Assembly (NCBI GenBank): GCA_035500775.1
Contig: DATJWY010000148.1
Span: forward strand, 1-43,430
Direction of reading: 5' to 3'
From: DATJWY01 sp035500775
Lineage (GTDB): Bacteria; Pseudomonadota; Alphaproteobacteria; Acetobacterales; Acetobacteraceae
DNA: 43,430 bases
Part shown: one piece after another, positions 42,879 through 43,430 of the stretch
How positions within the stretch are numbered: the stretch's first letter is position 1
Layout of the letters: every line of letters begins with the position of its first letter
Translations under genes and position numbers: made by a program
Notes under the pieces: generated by a model
What the model was told of the DNA's origin: nothing
Databases searched by the model: none
Seen by the model: only the letters and a program-made list of their open reading frames with translations

Positions 42879-43370
42879 ATGATCCGCCTGCTCGGCGTCG
42901 ATCCCGGTTTGCGCTTCACCGGCTGGGGGGTGATCGAGGTCGATGGCAACCGGCTGCGGCATCTGGCCGATGGCGTGATCGCGACGGACGGGGATGCGAG
43001 CGTGCCGGAACGGCTCCGCGTGCTGCATGACGGGCTGGCCACGCTGCTCGAAACCTGGCGCCCGGCCGAGGCGGCCGTCGAGGAAACCTATGTCAACCGC
43101 AACGGCACCGCGACCCTGAAGCTCGGCTATGCCCGCGGCGTCGCGCTACTGGCGCCGGCGCTGGCCGGGATTCCGGTGGCGGAGTACGGGGCCAAGGCGG
43201 TGAAGCTGGCGGTGGTCGGCACCGGCGGGGCCGACAAGGAGCAGGTGACGATGATGGTGCGCCGGTTGCTGCCGGGCGCCACGCTGCGGCGCGCGGACGC
43301 GGCGGACGCGCTCGCGGTCGCGATCTGCCACGCGCATCATCGCGCCACGCGCGCACGGTGGCAGGCATGA
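42879..43370 (+). CDS. ruvC: Crossover junction endodeoxyribonuclease RuvC
   Basis: Resolves Holliday junctions in homologous recombination with RuvAB. 163 residues. Catalytic carboxylates match E. coli D7/E66/D138/D141: D8 (LLGVDPG), E68 (AAVEETYVN), D140 and D143 (RRADAADALAVAICHAH). GYARGVALLA is the conserved DNA-binding helix. ATG 42879 gives a normal start; GTG at 42876 is directly adjacent. ruvA and ruvB would be expected next but lie beyond the window. A left-type palindromic module starts 11 bp after the stop. Confidence 0.95.
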   Translation: MIRLLGVDPGLRFTGWGVIEVDGNRLRHLADGVIATDGDASVPERLRVLHDGLATLLETWRPAEAAVEETYVNRNGTATLKLGYARGVALLAPALAGIPVAEYGAKAVKLAVVGTGGADKEQVTMMVRRLLPGATLRRADAADALAVAICHAHHRATRARWQA

Positions 43371-43380
43371 CAATAAGTAA

Positions 43381-43430
43381 GGCCAGGGGCTCTGCCCCTG
43401 GACCCCGCCAAAGGCAAGCCTTTGGAATCC
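43381..43430. repeat. Left module of a composite palindromic element, cut by the window end
   Basis: GGCCAGGGGCTCTGCCCCTGG, then CCAAAGGCAAGCCTTTGG and AATCC, nearly identical to the left module at 29836-29887. Whether a central and right module follow cannot be seen. Confidence 0.75.

Overview
The window is a high-GC, gene-dense piece of an alphaproteobacterial chromosome. Four things point to Acetobacteraceae (Rhodospirillales): the core-gene order, the Caulobacter-type LpxI in lipid A synthesis, the DUF4164-like/zapA/5-FCL/YmdB cluster, and palindromic intergenic repeats of a kind I associate with that family. No rRNA, tRNA, CRISPR array, transposase or phage gene is visible, so the genus is open.

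Layout. (1) 1-5.1 kb: dnaE (replicative polymerase) and a uracil-type NCS2 permease. (2) 5.3-20.6 kb: a long + strand run, rpsB-tsf-pyrH-frr (translation factors and UMP kinase), uppS-cdsA-dxr-rseP (isoprenoid, phospholipid and envelope protease), then bamA-ompH/skp-lpxD-fabZ-lpxA-lpxI (outer-membrane assembly and lipid A). A 71-codon gene lies on the minus strand before lpxI. (3) 20.6-25.4 kb: gloA, ycjX, ycjF, a small unknown gene and gltX. (4) 25.7-29.8 kb: a membrane protein that joins a class I phosphodiesterase-like domain to a class IIIb adenylate cyclase, followed after 9 bp by a patatin-like lipase. (5) 30.1-37.3 kb, minus strand: a 65-codon gene, prfC, a two-domain glycosyltransferase, rpsD, thiE, class I fructose-bisphosphate aldolase and a hypothetical. 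(6) 37.4-39.8 kb, + strand: a DUF4164-like gene, zapA, a probable 6S RNA, 5-formyl-THF cyclo-ligase and a YmdB-type phosphodiesterase. (7) 40.5-43.4 kb: a glycine-rich RTX-like beta-roll protein, yebC and ruvC.

The most unusual item is the predicted phosphodiesterase-cyclase fusion at 25691-28762. All five metal/acid ligands of eukaryotic-type cyclic-nucleotide phosphodiesterases are recognisable in its N-terminus, and all six catalytic residues of a class IIIb cyclase in its C-terminus, on either side of a periplasmic sensor. One polypeptide may therefore both make and destroy its second messenger.

A second theme is a modular family of intergenic palindromic elements (about 22.4, 23.4, 25.4, 29.8, 39.9 and 43.4 kb). 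Most start 6-20 bp after a stop codon. A 107-108 bp central module bounded by TTAGAGC/GCTCTAA occurs in opposite orientations between the same flanks. A third is ycjX, whose P-loop lies upstream of any ATG, GTG or TTG and whose likely start is a CTG in a CTGA overlap with gloA. Non-ATG starts are frequent in the window.
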